A stretch of DNA of 64,000 bases from Azolla caroliniana. Lineage: Eukaryota; Polypodiophyta. Positions 46,801-57,487 of this stretch are shown here, piece by piece. The position numbers and the translations under genes were made by a program. The notes under the pieces were generated by a model. It had not been told where the DNA came from. It saw nothing but the letters and a program-made list of their open reading frames with translations, and did not search any database. The stretch is taken from contig JBHGNT010000004.1 in the NCBI GenBank assembly GCA_043228905.1, positions 10,850,001 through 10,914,000 on the forward strand. Direction: 5' to 3'. Positions within the stretch are counted from its first letter, which is position 1. Each line of letters opens with the position of its first letter.

Positions 46801-48319
46801 TAACATGCTTAGCATCACTGAAATAACATCAGATCTTTATGATCACCTTCAAGGAAAGTATCCTGATGACAGTTATTTTGCAAAATACTGGGCAAGAGTT
46901 GAGTCTGGAAGAGGCACCACCACATCCTTGAAGGAATACTTCCACATTGTTAACGTTCTGCTCTACCGTAATGGGAAGGTTTGTGTTCCAGATTTACCCG
47001 AGGTAAAAAAGAGGATTCTTTTTTAATGCCATGATGCACCCTCAGCAGGGCACCCTGGAATACATCGTACACTCATTCTCATCTCCACTCAATTTTATTG
47101 GCCTAAGATGCGTCCTGACATACATAGCTATGTGACTACATGTCACCAATGTTAGGTTAACAAAGCCGAGCGACTTAAAGCCACAGGACTTTTACATCCC
47201 TTGGACATTCCCAATAATAAGTGGGAAAGTATATCCATGGATTTTATTGTTAGCCTTCCTCGCACCCAAAAAGGCCATGATGCCATATGGGTTGTGGTTG
47301 ATAGACTAACTAAAATGGCCAGATTTATTGCTACTAAAACCACGGTAACAACTCCTGAATTGGCTTACCAATTTGTTGATGAGTTATTTCATTTTTATGG
47401 GTTACCGATGGATACCGTGAGTGATCGAGATCCAAAGTTTACTAGTGACTTCTGGATGCAAGTCTTCAAGAAGTTAGAAACTACGTTGAGCATGAGCTCC
47501 ACGGATCATCCTCAATCCGATGGACAAACAGAACGAGTAAATCAAATTATTGAGGACATGCTTCGAGCATACGTTGGTGCAAAACCAACAAAATGGGAAC
47601 GTTATCTCCCAATTTTGGAGTTTGCTTATAACAGCTCCAAGCATACGTCGATGGGATATAGTCCTTTTATGTTGATGTATGGTTTTCAGCCACAAGCCCC
47701 GATTGATGTTAATATACATCATGATGAGTTGCAAAGTACGCAAAAATTTCTTCGGGATATGGAAGATATGTTGCATATTGCATGAGATAATATAAAAACA
47801 GCTCAAGATAGAGTGTGTTTTTATGTTGATCATCATAGGCAACCTCGTGTATTCAACCCTGGATAGAATGTATTTTTATGTGTACCTCACAATTCTAAGA
47901 CATTGTCTAAGGGTAAGTGTGCTAAGTTAGCCCCACGGTTTTGTGGACCTTTTACAGTCCTCAAACGCATTGGGTCATCAGCCTATCATCTCGCTCTTCC
48001 CGAAGGTGTTGAAATTCATCCACTTTTTCATGTGAGTCGTGTAAAAGAAGTTCTAGGTTCTGGCGACAATACAATTACAACTGAAACTCTGGTTACTTCT
48101 GAAGAATTATCTTCTAAACCACATGTACCAGAAAGAATTCTTGATGTTAAAACAAAAAAATTACGTACTAAAGAAATACGAGAATTTAAAATAAAATGGA
48201 TGGATAAATCAATAAAAGATGCCACATGGGAACGCGAAAATACTCTCAGAACTAACTTCCCTAACTTTCCATTGCAAGAGTGCAATGTTTTAAAGAGGGG
48301 GAGTATGTTACGGGCATGA
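43886..48319 (+). pseudogene. Gypsy G gag-pol: one frame, ten in-frame stops, chromodomain-like end
   Basis: From ATG 43886 to 48319 a single frame holds all domains without a frameshift. Gag is followed by zinc knuckle CVFCKKKGHTKEQC (near 44730). The protease site reads FDLGSSHNF instead of the usual D-S/T-G. RT has [11 protein letters not shown] (near 46000), then RNase H. Integrase has the H-H-C-C finger (CHDAPSAGHPG...CHQC) and core SMDFIVSLP, VSDRDPKFTS, DGQTERVNQ. The C-terminus EFKIKWMDKSIKDATWE resembles a chromodomain. Stops are at 43928, 44366, 44840, 45407, 46355, 46604, 47024, 47153, 47783 and 47864. The frame passes the purine tract and ends inside the 3' LTR. Confidence 0.9.
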
Positions 48320-48773
48320 CCATAGAATATCCCGTGGTAAGAATTTACCGTAGTATTCTATACACGTGGATAAGTGTGAGGGTTAAACGAGAGTGTAAAG
48401 AAGGGGAGGATTACTTTTAAATCCTCGGGATTGAGACAACCCATTAGGCCAAGTGTGAACTTGCCTGGGGGCCTTGGGTATCGCTATAAATAAGAGGCCC
48501 AACTACCCTCATTTCATTATCTTGTTGACTACGTCGAGACTCTGTCTTGTGGCGGGTCAACTCTTGTAGTGAGCGTGCCAACCCTAGGTACGACTCGACG
48601 CCACGACGGTGGTATGGGACGCCGATCGAGGCTCGAGTCCGTCTCGATCCCTTCGCTCGAGGGTGGTCGGGTAGATCGGCACCCTTCTTTCTCTCTCTCC
48701 TCTTTATCTAGATCTATCTATTCATCTATATTCTATCATTATCTAATGCTTACATTAGTCTATGTCTCTAACA
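48306..48773 (+). repeat. 3' LTR of gypsy G
   Basis: It begins TGTTACGGGCATGACC and ends TATGTCTCTAACA. Together with 30370 and the reverse copy at 11657 it is the third copy of this LTR in the window. Confidence 0.93.
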
Positions 48774-48789
48774 TTAACCCCCCCCTTCA

Positions 48790-50012
48790 ACTACCGATAA
48801 CCTCTCAAAAGAGAGTAGAATGCCCAACAGGCTATGCGGTATGAGAAAATATATAGTATCGTACATATCAAAGGCCATCCATATGGGCACAAATGTCATT
48901 GGCTCGTTAATGGCAAAACTATTTGGATGTATAATGGAATCAAAGATAAGTGTATGGACTGAAAAAAATGGTAAGAGAGCTTATGGACAAGCTGGCTTTC
49001 GAAAACACCATAACACCATTGATCACCTTGTCACCCTTCGAGTATTAATGGAGGAAAGTCTTCTTAGAGGTAAAGGTTTATTCGTTGCTTTCTAGATTTC
49101 AAGAAAGTTTTTGATATGGTACCTCGTGAACATCTTTGGAGGCAAATGGAAGAAGTCGAGGTGCCAATTGAATATATGCTTGCAATTTCCCGAATATATG
49201 AGAAGGTTATATGTTGTGTCCATATGAGACATAAACTTTCAATTTTTTTCAATAACACTATTGGTGTTAAACAAGGATGCCCAGTCTCACCAACACTATT
49301 TGGTCTATGCATCGATGAATTGGAAGAAATGGTTTGTAAAGGAAGAATGTGTTGAAGAAGTTGCTATTGGGAATGTTGTCATTATGATTTTGCTATATGC
49401 GGATGATGTAGTGTTTTTTGCAAATACTTTAGAAGATGCACAAAAGCTTATGAAGGCACTGGAACAATTTTGTATGCATACTAAATTAAGTGTCAATAGG
49501 TCTAAAACAAAGATTATGCTCAATGTGAAGAGCCAAAAAAGAGATAAACCATGCATTATGTACAATAATGTGTCACTTGAATATGTGGAAAGCTTCAAAT
49601 ATCTTGGCCCATCCCGTTATCTGCCATTTGAACCTTTGATTCCATGCGACTTAGCTCACATGCATTGCAATGTGAGACGGGGCGTTGGGGCACAAGTGAT
49701 GAGAGTGGTCGACAATGCACATTTTGCCCTAAACAAGTTCGAGAGCCTGAGTATCACAGTTTGATACAATGCTCTACCTTTGATCATATTCGACCATGCT
49801 TTCCACATATCTTCGACCGAGCCCAATCTCTGCACGAATTTCTCTGAGAACCACAATGTGCACTCTTGATTGCAACATTCATTGGTAAAGTCCTTGAACA
49901 TCGAGAGTTGCTACTCACTTTCACACGTATCATGTGAAATGTAATATTTTTGGTCTCATAGGTCATATTTGTCCTCCAAAGACAATATAATAGAATCTAT
50001 CTATCTATCTCA
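48790..50012 (+). pseudogene. Degenerate LINE (non-LTR) element with reverse transcriptase
   Basis: Plus-strand fragments in different frames show conserved non-LTR reverse-transcriptase blocks: AKLFGCIMESKIS, GQAGFRKHHNTIDH, DFKKVFDMVPREHLW, GVKQGCPVSPTLFGLCIDEL and LLYADDVVFFA (near 49395), then KYLG. After an internal deletion a C-terminal finger-like piece follows (CTFCPKQVREPEYHSLIQC). The element ends at a (TCTA)n tail near 49993-50012. It is 5'-truncated and frameshifted. Sequence blocks are shared with the minus-strand LINE at 51000-52479. Confidence 0.8.
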
Positions 50013-50289
50013 ACCCCTTGGCTCCACCCCCCACCCATCAACACTTGGCACGCCCTACGATGAACCCCCTTTGGTGAGGAAGTCGAAGAATTACACACGT
50101 GGCAGAAGTATGCGAGGGTGGAGAAAAAGATTGTCCCGAATCTAATGTTATGACATCAAAGAAATGCAAAGACTTGTCTGACGGTTCTCTTGATGAAGTG
50201 AAACACATGGTAACGTAGATGAAGGAGAAGCACGAGGACAAGGGCCTCTCTCTCCCTCTCAACCACAACAACAAATCATCCTTCGCAAG

Positions 50290-50938
50290 AGCCAGCAAGA
50301 AATAACCTTTGATGACCATCTGGACTGTGATGATGTCAATGGTGATGCTCATGGAAGCTTTCATTGTACTTACAAGTGCAAACAAATGGTCAAGTCTGAG
50401 GTTTTGGAGAATCTAGAAGAACAAGAAAAAAATATTGCAGAGCTTTCATCACAAGTTGAGGATCTACAGAATTCCGCTAGGTTTGCAGATGTAGAAAAGA
50501 AAGGTTTAATGGAATAGGTAAAGAGGTTGGAGCAAGAGGAGATGGCAACAAGTGATCGTTAGAGAGCAATAGAGGAGAAATACATTAAAGAAATGGAGCG
50601 GGCTGAAGAAATGTATAGTGCCCAATTCAAGCGATGTGAGGGAATCAAAGAAGCGAATCATATGGGTAGAAGAATGCATCAACAAAGTGCAAAAGGATAT
50701 TCAACGAGATGCATCGAAAGCTAATGTAGAGATTTCTGCTAAAAGGTCTCGAATCCATATTGTTGAAGTCGAAGTCCAAGCCGCTCAATATGATAATCTA
50801 AAACAACGCTTGTCTGAGTGTTTGGAAGAAAATTGTGTGTTATCAAGAAAACTTGCACACCTATCAAGTCAAATCTCCTCATTGTCAAGATGTGCGATTA
50901 GTGATGAAGACTTTGAGAGACGAGTTAAAGAGCTTTGA
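50290..50938 (+). pseudogene. Coiled-coil coding remnant of unknown family
   Basis: A plus-strand reading has QQEITFDDHLDCDD, then KCKQMVKSEVLENLEEQEKN and heptad-like AELSSQVEDLQNS and KRLEQEEMA, with stops at about 50516 and 50560 and a frameshift near 50630. The second open part (50618-50938) continues as a charged helical sequence (DNLKQRLSECLEENCVLSRK). It may be a decayed host gene fragment or part of a transposon; I do not recognise it. Confidence 0.4.
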
Positions 50939-50999
50939 AGTTGATGTTGCTGAAGCTTGAAAGGTCAAACAATTCCATACAAATGTTCTCTTTTGAAGG

Positions 51000-52479
51000 A
51001 GAATTAGAATTAGAATTAGAATTTTTATCATCCATAAAGAGGCCAATTTTGACCTATGGGACTAGAGTATACATGTGTTCTTGATATATGTCTCCTTCCT
51101 AAGAAGGGGTATTCATATGTTGAAGCACAAAGTCTCTATGTGTTAATAAATCATACACATATGAGATCAACCTTCTAGGTGGTGTCTTAAGTATGGATCT
51201 TAAGTTATCACTCCCTCTTAGTATGTCAACATATCTTGAACGAATTGCACTATATGTCGAGCATGTGAAGAGCAAGTGACATTCATCCTCTACCATGCCT
51301 TCATTGCATACTTTACATGTCTTCAAATTCATTACATTTTGATACCATGACACAACTTCAATACCTAACTTGTGAGATCGAGTGCGAAGTAGTGTAAGGG
51401 CTCTACGAGCATTGCTACTCATATTGGTAATGAGATAAGGTTGGATACGATCAATAGACAATCTTGCTTTATATTGAGACCAACATTCAGGGTTGACATT
51501 TGCAATGTAGTATTCTAGCTTTGTCCTCTTAGCATCCTCCCACTTCATCCTTAATGATTCCACCAACCTTTCCTCAATCATTACATATTGCATAGCATTG
51601 CCTGAAAGCTCTAAAAGATCATCCACACCCCATCTTCTAAACCATTTCTTTATGTCAACAACCCAACCAGATGAGAGAATCTTACTTTTATGATTCTTTT
51701 GTATCTTACATCCAACATTCCAAGAAAGATGTGGTAATTGATGATTCGGCATATTCTTGACTTTTGTAATGTATTTATATACTCTTTGGAGTGCCAATAG
51801 TTCTATGGGTCGAACACTCGTTTCCAAGAGCATAACCTGGTAAGAGGTAGTGCATTTAACTCCTAATTGCCTCCTTAAAAACATCTTTTGAATTTTCTCA
51901 ATCTCGTTCCATGCATTAAGAGAGATGGTGCCACCCCATACTTCTACTCCATAAAGCAATACTTGAGTTACCATGGCATTGAACAACATTAATTTTACTT
52001 CCCATCCACAAGTATCACTTTGGTTGCATTGGTTCTCCAAAAGGTAATATGATTTCCAACCGGCTTGGAGTCTAGAATCAAAGCATGCACTCCATTTATT
52101 TGTGGCAAGTACATCAATACCAAGATATTTAAAGCTTTTAACAAATTGTATATGTTCACCTTTATATGTGAGCATAGGGTAATGATGAGGTTGGATGGTT
52201 TGCATTACCATCAATTTTGTTTTCTCTACATTCACTGCTAGTCTACTACTATGGCAAAATTCTTCTAATACCCCAATTAAATGTTGCATACCATCAACAT
52301 CATATGAGAAGAGTACCACATCATCTGCATATAGAAGCAATAAGATAACATGTTGCATCAAATTGGGGTCATTCCATCCTTCTTCTCTTGCAACCTTATT
52401 CACCACTTCTTCTAATTTATCAATACATAAGCCAAAGAGTGTGGGTGATAGTGGATATCCTTGCTTGAACCCTACTTAA
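51000..52479 (-). mobile_element. 5'-truncated LINE, RT palm to C-terminus, largely open
   Basis: The minus-strand reading begins around 52479 with GFKQGYPLSPTLFGLCIDKL and is open to 51099. It has LLLLYADDVVLFS (catalytic YADD), KYLGIDVLATNKW, YGVEVWGG, WNEIEKIQKMFLRRQLGVK and a C-terminal Cys/His segment CKVCNEGMVEDECHLLFTC. The front of the RT and any endonuclease are missing, as expected for incomplete reverse transcription. A short 3' region ends in a TTCTAA-repeat tail (about 51000-51024). The 435-codon open stretch suggests a fairly young copy. The motif set resembles RTE/L1-like plant LINEs; I do not assign a clade. Confidence 0.85.
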
Positions 52480-52565
52480 AAAGCTCTTTGAGAATCCACT
52501 ATCCATTTTTAGTTGGCATTTAACTTGTTTAAGAAGCTTGAAAGTGGGAGATTATGGGTAGAAAG

Positions 52566-54051
52566 TGTTAACGTTTTGGCCCATTCTTTATCCCACATAA
52601 TTTGGGAGTTATAAATACGCTCCCCTTCATCTTAGTTTTATATCCTCAATTTGTATTCTTCTCTCCCAACCGTAATAGAGCATGTTGTTTTGGAGGATGT
52701 GGGCTAATTGGCTGAACCTCGGTAATTCTGGTGTTGTTTTATCGTTTTCTTCTTACTCTATATAATAACTTTACTTCTGGTTATATATTGTTATTTCCAC
52801 GCTTCCACTACATTTGGTATAAGAGCCAAGGTTCTATTCTGAGTATGCTCTGTGGTTGCAGCTTTGTCTGATCTTCCACATCAGAAAATATTTGGTCATC
52901 TTGAAAACTTGGGTTGTTGATAGCGCTATAATATTGAATACTATTTATTAAGTTTATAATGGTATCCAGAGATGAAAAAGAAAAGGATACGGTGTCAAAG
53001 ATTCCATCGGGAACATTGGGCTCGTCGTTATTATGGTCAAGATTCCCGGTGTCCAAATCGAAACCGACGATAGAAATATTTGATGGTACTGGCTATTTCG
53101 GCATGTGGCAAGGAGAGGTTTTAGACTCTCTTTTTCAACATGGTCTTGATATTGCCATTGAAGAAGATAAACCAAAAGAGGTAGAAGAAAAAGATTGGAG
53201 CATCATTAATCGATTGGCGTGTAGAACAATTCGATCGTGCATGTCCAGAGAGTAGAAGTATGCTTTCAAGAATGAGACTTTTGCACACAAATTGTAGAAA
53301 GCATTGGAGGGCAAATTTGTGAAAAAAAGTTGTCAGAATAAGCTCCTCATGAAGAAGAGGATATTTCCTTTTGACTACAAACCAAATACTACTATGAGTG
53401 ATCACATCACCATGACTAATCAATTAGTAGCAGAACTGTTGAATTTAGATGTTAAATTTGAGGATGAGGATATGGCTTTGTTGTTGTTATCATCTCTTCC
53501 CGATGAATTTCAACATTTGGACACAAAATTACTTCACGAGAAAGAGAATGTGTCATTAGATGTTGCTTGTTCTGCTTTATATAGTCATGAATTGAGAAAG
53601 CTGGAAAAGATGATAACCAAATCAACGACATCAGAAGAAGCACTGGTGGCAAGAGGTCATCAAAAAAGCCATACTAAGGGGAGAAGTGGAAGGTCCAAAT
53701 CAAAAGGCCGAGGCATTGCCAAAGATGAATGTGCTTTCTATCATGAGAAAGGCCATTGGAAGAAAGATTGTCCGAAGTTGAAGAGGAAAGGAAAGCATCC
53801 ACAAGATGCAAATGTTGCAGAGGCTAGTGATCCGGAATAAGATATTTTGTTAGTAGTTATGCCTTCAGTATCGGCACATCCAGATGAGTGGATTTTGGAT
53901 TCAGGTTGTACCTATCATATGTGTCCTATTTGAGAATGGTTTTTTGAATTTTCGGAAGTCGATGGTGGGGTTGTTTACATGGGTAATGATCATCCATGTA
54001 AAACAGTATGGATAGGTTCGATCAAGCTATGCAATCATGATGGAACCACAA
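52566..54051 (+). mobile_element. Ty1/copia element K, 5' part, cut by element J
   Basis: A probable 5' LTR (about 52566-52812, beginning TGTTAACG, with TTATAAATAC near 52608) is followed by a primer-site-like TGGTATAAGAGCC at about 52815. Gag and protease follow until element J begins at 54052. The rest of K should lie right of the window, beyond J, I and F. The left LTR border is approximate. Confidence 0.7.
52959..54051 (+). pseudogene. Copia K gag-protease with in-frame stops
   Basis: The ATG at 52959 starts MVSRDEKEKDTVSKIPSGTL. Gag stays in one frame with stops near 53253 and 53296 (TAG), 53838 (TAA) and 53930 (TGA). The zinc knuckle reads CAFYHEKGHWKKDC, where the second Cys is Tyr. 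The protease has WILDSGCTYHMCP near 53890. Coding stops at the J insertion. The gag differs from A, B, C, D and E. Confidence 0.8.
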
Positions 54052-54426
54052 TGTCACGGACAAGTATAATAGAGCAAAGAGAAGACAAGACTAGAACACA
54101 AGAGAGAGGAAAAGAACAAGAAGTAAAACTATAGAATCCGTAACTGGTGTTGTCCACCTTGATTAGAATCAAGGTGCACCTGAGTATTTATACAAGAAGG
54201 TAGGGCTATGTAAGCCAACTAGAAATAGAGTATGCATGCAATGGAGAATGCATGAGGATGCATGTAGAGAATGCATGAGAATGTGTGCAAGCTAGAAACT
54301 TCCAATGTTCAATCTACACTAAATGAAGTTGAATTTGGTATAAGGATGCATAGGTAGCTCAATTGGTAGAGTTGCCCAATAGAGACCATGAGGTCTTGGG
54401 TTCAATCCCTACCTTCCTTTGTGGCA
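54052..54426 (-). repeat. Probable 3' LTR of chromovirus J
   Basis: It has TG...CA ends on both strands (TGTCACGG at 54052, GGCA at 54426), a promoter-like motif inside and the purine tract next to it. It carries a tRNA-like sequence at 54348-54414. Confidence 0.65.
54348..54414 (+). repeat. tRNA-like / SINE-head-like sequence
   Basis: It contains an A-box-like TAGCTCAATTGGTAGAG and a B-box-like GGGTTCAATCCC at tRNA spacing. The 5' and 3' acceptor arms do not pair properly, so it is not a functional tRNA gene. It may be a SINE head or tRNA pseudogene captured in the LTR of J. Confidence 0.5.
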
Positions 54427-54463
54427 TATGTCTATGATATTATCCTCCCTCTAAGGCCGCTTC

Positions 54464-57017
54464 TTAACACCCGCAATCGGTTTTATGAGGGTATCGTTGA
54501 TGAAAAGCGCGAATTACCTCCAACGCATTTTGTAAATGTGTAACTGGTTCCCATGTGGCGTCCGAAAGAGGACAACCTTTCCATAAGACCAAGTATTGAA
54601 GTATTCGGCGACGCAAGCTGGAGTCGAGGATCCGGTCAACCTCGTACTCTTCATCTGTCGAATGCGAGGATGGTAGGGTTCGAGGAGAGAGACGTGGAAA
54701 ACATTGTGAAGCCGAAATGTGGGGGAAGCGCTAACCGGAAGGCGACTGGGTTAACACGCTCGAGGATACAGAAGGGGCCTAACTTTCTGTAGTCGAGCTT
54801 TGCGCAGGGACGGGTGGTTGCGATGTGGCGACGTAGCAGCCAAACCATGTCACCGATTGCGAAGGTCGGCGCGACCAAGCAATGTCGATCAGCATGAGCT
54901 TTATATTGTTTGCTAGCGGCACAGAGCTAGAGGGAGAGGTCTCCATGGACATCTTGTAAGGTGTGGGCATGCCTCTCGGCTGACGGATTGACGGAAGTCT
55001 CTGGAATGGAAATGCTGAAACGAGGGTGAAAATCGTAGTTTGCAAAGAATGGGGAAACCTTAGTTGAGGCATGGATACTATTATTGTAGGCAAATTCCGC
55101 CATGGCAAGGAAGTCTACCCAATCATCTTGTTGGTAGCTGACTATACACCAGAGGTATTGTTCGAGGATTTGGTTGACTCTTTTGGTTTGGCCATCAGTT
55201 TGAGGGTGGTGCGCGGTTGACAAGTTCACAGAAGTCCCGAATGTATGTAGAAGTCGGCACCAGAAGTGGGAGATAAATTGAGGTCCTCGATCAGAAGTGA
55301 CATCCTCAGGGAAGCCGTGTAATAGGACAACATTTTTCAAAAAAAGGTCAACCGTCTCCTTCCCCGAAATGGTTTTCGCATATGGGACAAAGTGAGCCAT
55401 CTTCGAAAACCGATGGCCACTAGCACCGTGTCATGGTCACCGACCCGAGGAAGGTCGATGATAAAGTCCATGGAGAGAGATGCCTAAGGTCGACTCGGAA
55501 TTGGAAGTGGGTGAGAAGGCCGTATGGACGATGGTGAGCCGCTTTGGAGTGAGCACAAACGTCACAAGTTTTGATAAATTCTTTGACCAATTTCCAATGT
55601 TGGGGCCACCAAAACCCCCGAGATAGCAACACCAACGTTTTCACAACCCCAAAGTGTCCGACAAGAGGATCATCGTGGCAAGTTTGTAGTACCCGATGTG
55701 ACATGTGCCAGCTGTTAAGGAAAGGAGGTGATTACGATAGAGTAGCCCACCCTAAGTTGTAAAGTGACTAATATCCGAGCTTTGCAATTCCTAGGATGGG
55801 TTGTTGAGGCGCACCATGATGTTAGTAGCGAAAGGGTCCGACATAGTTGCTTGGGAGATCTCGTTGAGCAAGGAATCATCATGCAACATATAGGTTGCGA
55901 ACAAGTGGAGTTGATCGGGCTGCAATAAACAATGCGATTGTTGAGAATATGCATCGTCACCTAGGCGTAGTGCAAAGTCGGGTCGTTGAGGGAGAGCATC
56001 CGCTTTCCCATGTTGAACGTCGGGTCGAAACAAGATTTCGAAGTCATAGTCCACGAGAAAAGATGACCAACGAGCCTACCACCGATTCAACGTACGAGTG
56101 GTGGTGAAGTAGATGAGATTCTTGTGGTCGATCAACACCTGAATACGATGTTGGGCCCAAGCTAGATAGGGTCGCCATTTGGCAAAGGCCGAGATGATAG
56201 CATCAAGCTCCTTATCGTAGACCAAATAATTGATTTCCGGGGTTGTAAACTTCCGAGAGTAGAAGGCGACCGGATGCAGGGTGCCATCGTCGTCGGCTTG
56301 AGACAAGACCACACCTATGGCAAAGTCAGAGGCGTCAGTTTCAACCTGGAAAGGGCGGGTGGGTCGGGGTGGACTAACACGGGGGCAGAGAGAAAAGTTG
56401 CTTTGAGGGCATTAAAAGCATTGTGTGCTGCGGGGGTCCAAAGAAATGGAGTATCTTTCCGGGTAAGTTGGATGAGAGGTTGGACTAGGGAAGAGAACTT
56501 GTCTATAAATTGTCTATACAAATTTGCAAAACCAAGAAATGATTATACCTCTTTCAGTCGAGTCGGGAGAGGCCAATCAGTGATTGCCGCTACCGTGTGT
56601 TCATCCATTTTGATCCCGGTAGGGGAGATCATGTAACCCAGGAATTCGACAGAGGTCCTATCGAATTTGCATTTCTCACTTTTGGCGAAGAGCCCATATT
56701 CTTGGAGTTTGGTGAGAACCAGTTGGACGTGGTGTGTGTGGTCCTCCTAGTTGGAAGAAAAAACTAGGATGTCGTCAAGGTGGATGACCACGAAATGATC
56801 GAGATACTTTCGTTCATCATTTGTTGGAAGATGGACGGAGCATTGGTAAGGCCGAATGGCATCACTTTGTACTCGAAATGTCCATAGCGCGTTCGAAAGG
56901 CTGTTTTCCACTCATCTCTAGGCTTGATGCACAACAAATTGTAGGCGCCCCGAAGGTCAATTTTGGAGAAGATGTGGCTAGTTCGGAGTCGATCGAGGAG
57001 CAAAGGGCAGGGGTGCT
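54464..57017 (-). pseudogene. Chromovirus J pol (RT, RNase H, integrase, chromodomain), broken
   Basis: Minus-strand fragments in order are RT ([39 protein letters not shown]), RNase H (FYSRKFTTPEINYLVYDKEL), integrase finger (TCHDDPLVGHFGVVKT...CDVCAHSKAA), integrase core (VTSDRGPQFISHFW; HHPQTDGQTKRVNQ), a C-terminal SH3-like segment (IGDMVWLLRRHI...KLGPF) and a classical chromodomain (YEVDRILDSS...YLVLWKGCPLSDATWEP). The stop is at 54464. Frameshifts and stops separate the fragments. The RT YVDD/FLDD region lies in a damaged stretch near 56770. Confidence 0.85.
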
Positions 57018-57018
57018 A

Positions 57019-57487
57019 TGTACACATAACGTTGGTGTGGGTAGGTCACTAATATTTACATTAGTGAAGGGTATGTTCACTAATGTTAAAAAGGGGCTAA
57101 TGTGATTGGATAGAAGGAATGATAGGTGCATGCACTATCATGATTTGGGCAACCAATGAATGGAGACCCTTTTAGAAAGGCACATCTATTCAAGGGGCCT
57201 AGGAAAAGGTATAAATATGAGGCTTAGCTACCCTCATAAGAACATTACGTTGGAAGACTGTTGTCTTAGACACCGATGATGCGGGCTAGGCTTTCATCTC
57301 GACGATCGTGTTTATCTCTTCCAAGGTATTAGGCATCCTAATATCTGGCAGTATGGGACGTTGGTGGTAGGTTGGCTATGTCTAGATCATAGCTCGGGGG
57401 TGGTCGGGTGGAACGGGTTCTTCTATCTACTCTATTTTCCTTCTTTTACTTTACTTTGGTCTATTGATTAGTAATAGACTCTTAACA
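57019..57487 (+). repeat. 5' LTR of gypsy I
   Basis: It ends GTAATAGACTCTTAACA directly before the primer-binding site. The start TGTACACATAACG is chosen because J coding appears to end there; no partner LTR in the window confirms it. A TATAAATATGAGG motif is near 57211. Length about 469 bp, like G. Confidence 0.75.

Larger units (their letters stand above)
30370..48773 (+). mobile_element. Ty3/gypsy element G (chromovirus-like), 5' LTR split by copia D
   Basis: The 5' LTR is 30370-30822 plus 41861-41875 and the 3' LTR 48306-48773. The flanks are TTAAT at 30365-30369 and TTAAC at 48774-48778, a target duplication with one mismatch. The primer-binding site TGGTTTCAGAGC starts near 41879, and the purine tract AAGAGGGGGAGTA ends at 48305. 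Internal order is gag, protease, RT, RNase H, integrase, then a chromodomain-like end, which is the Ty3/gypsy order. The LTRs differ at roughly 4% by eye. Ten in-frame stops inactivate it. Confidence 0.9.
54052..57018 (-). mobile_element. Ty3/gypsy chromovirus J, 3' part, inserted in K and cut by I
   Basis: Going leftwards from 57018 are the RT middle, RNase H, integrase, chromodomain, a purine tract AGAGGGAGGATA (about 54441-54452) and a 3' LTR at about 54052-54426. The LTR has a minus-strand TATAAATACTCAGG (near 54190) and ends CCGTGACA. K coding is broken at 54051. The 5' part of J is missing because element I starts at about 57019. The exact LTR start is uncertain. Confidence 0.8.

Noticed and set aside
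54348-54414. Functional tRNA gene
   Set aside because: A and B boxes are present but the acceptor arms do not pair and the fold is incomplete.
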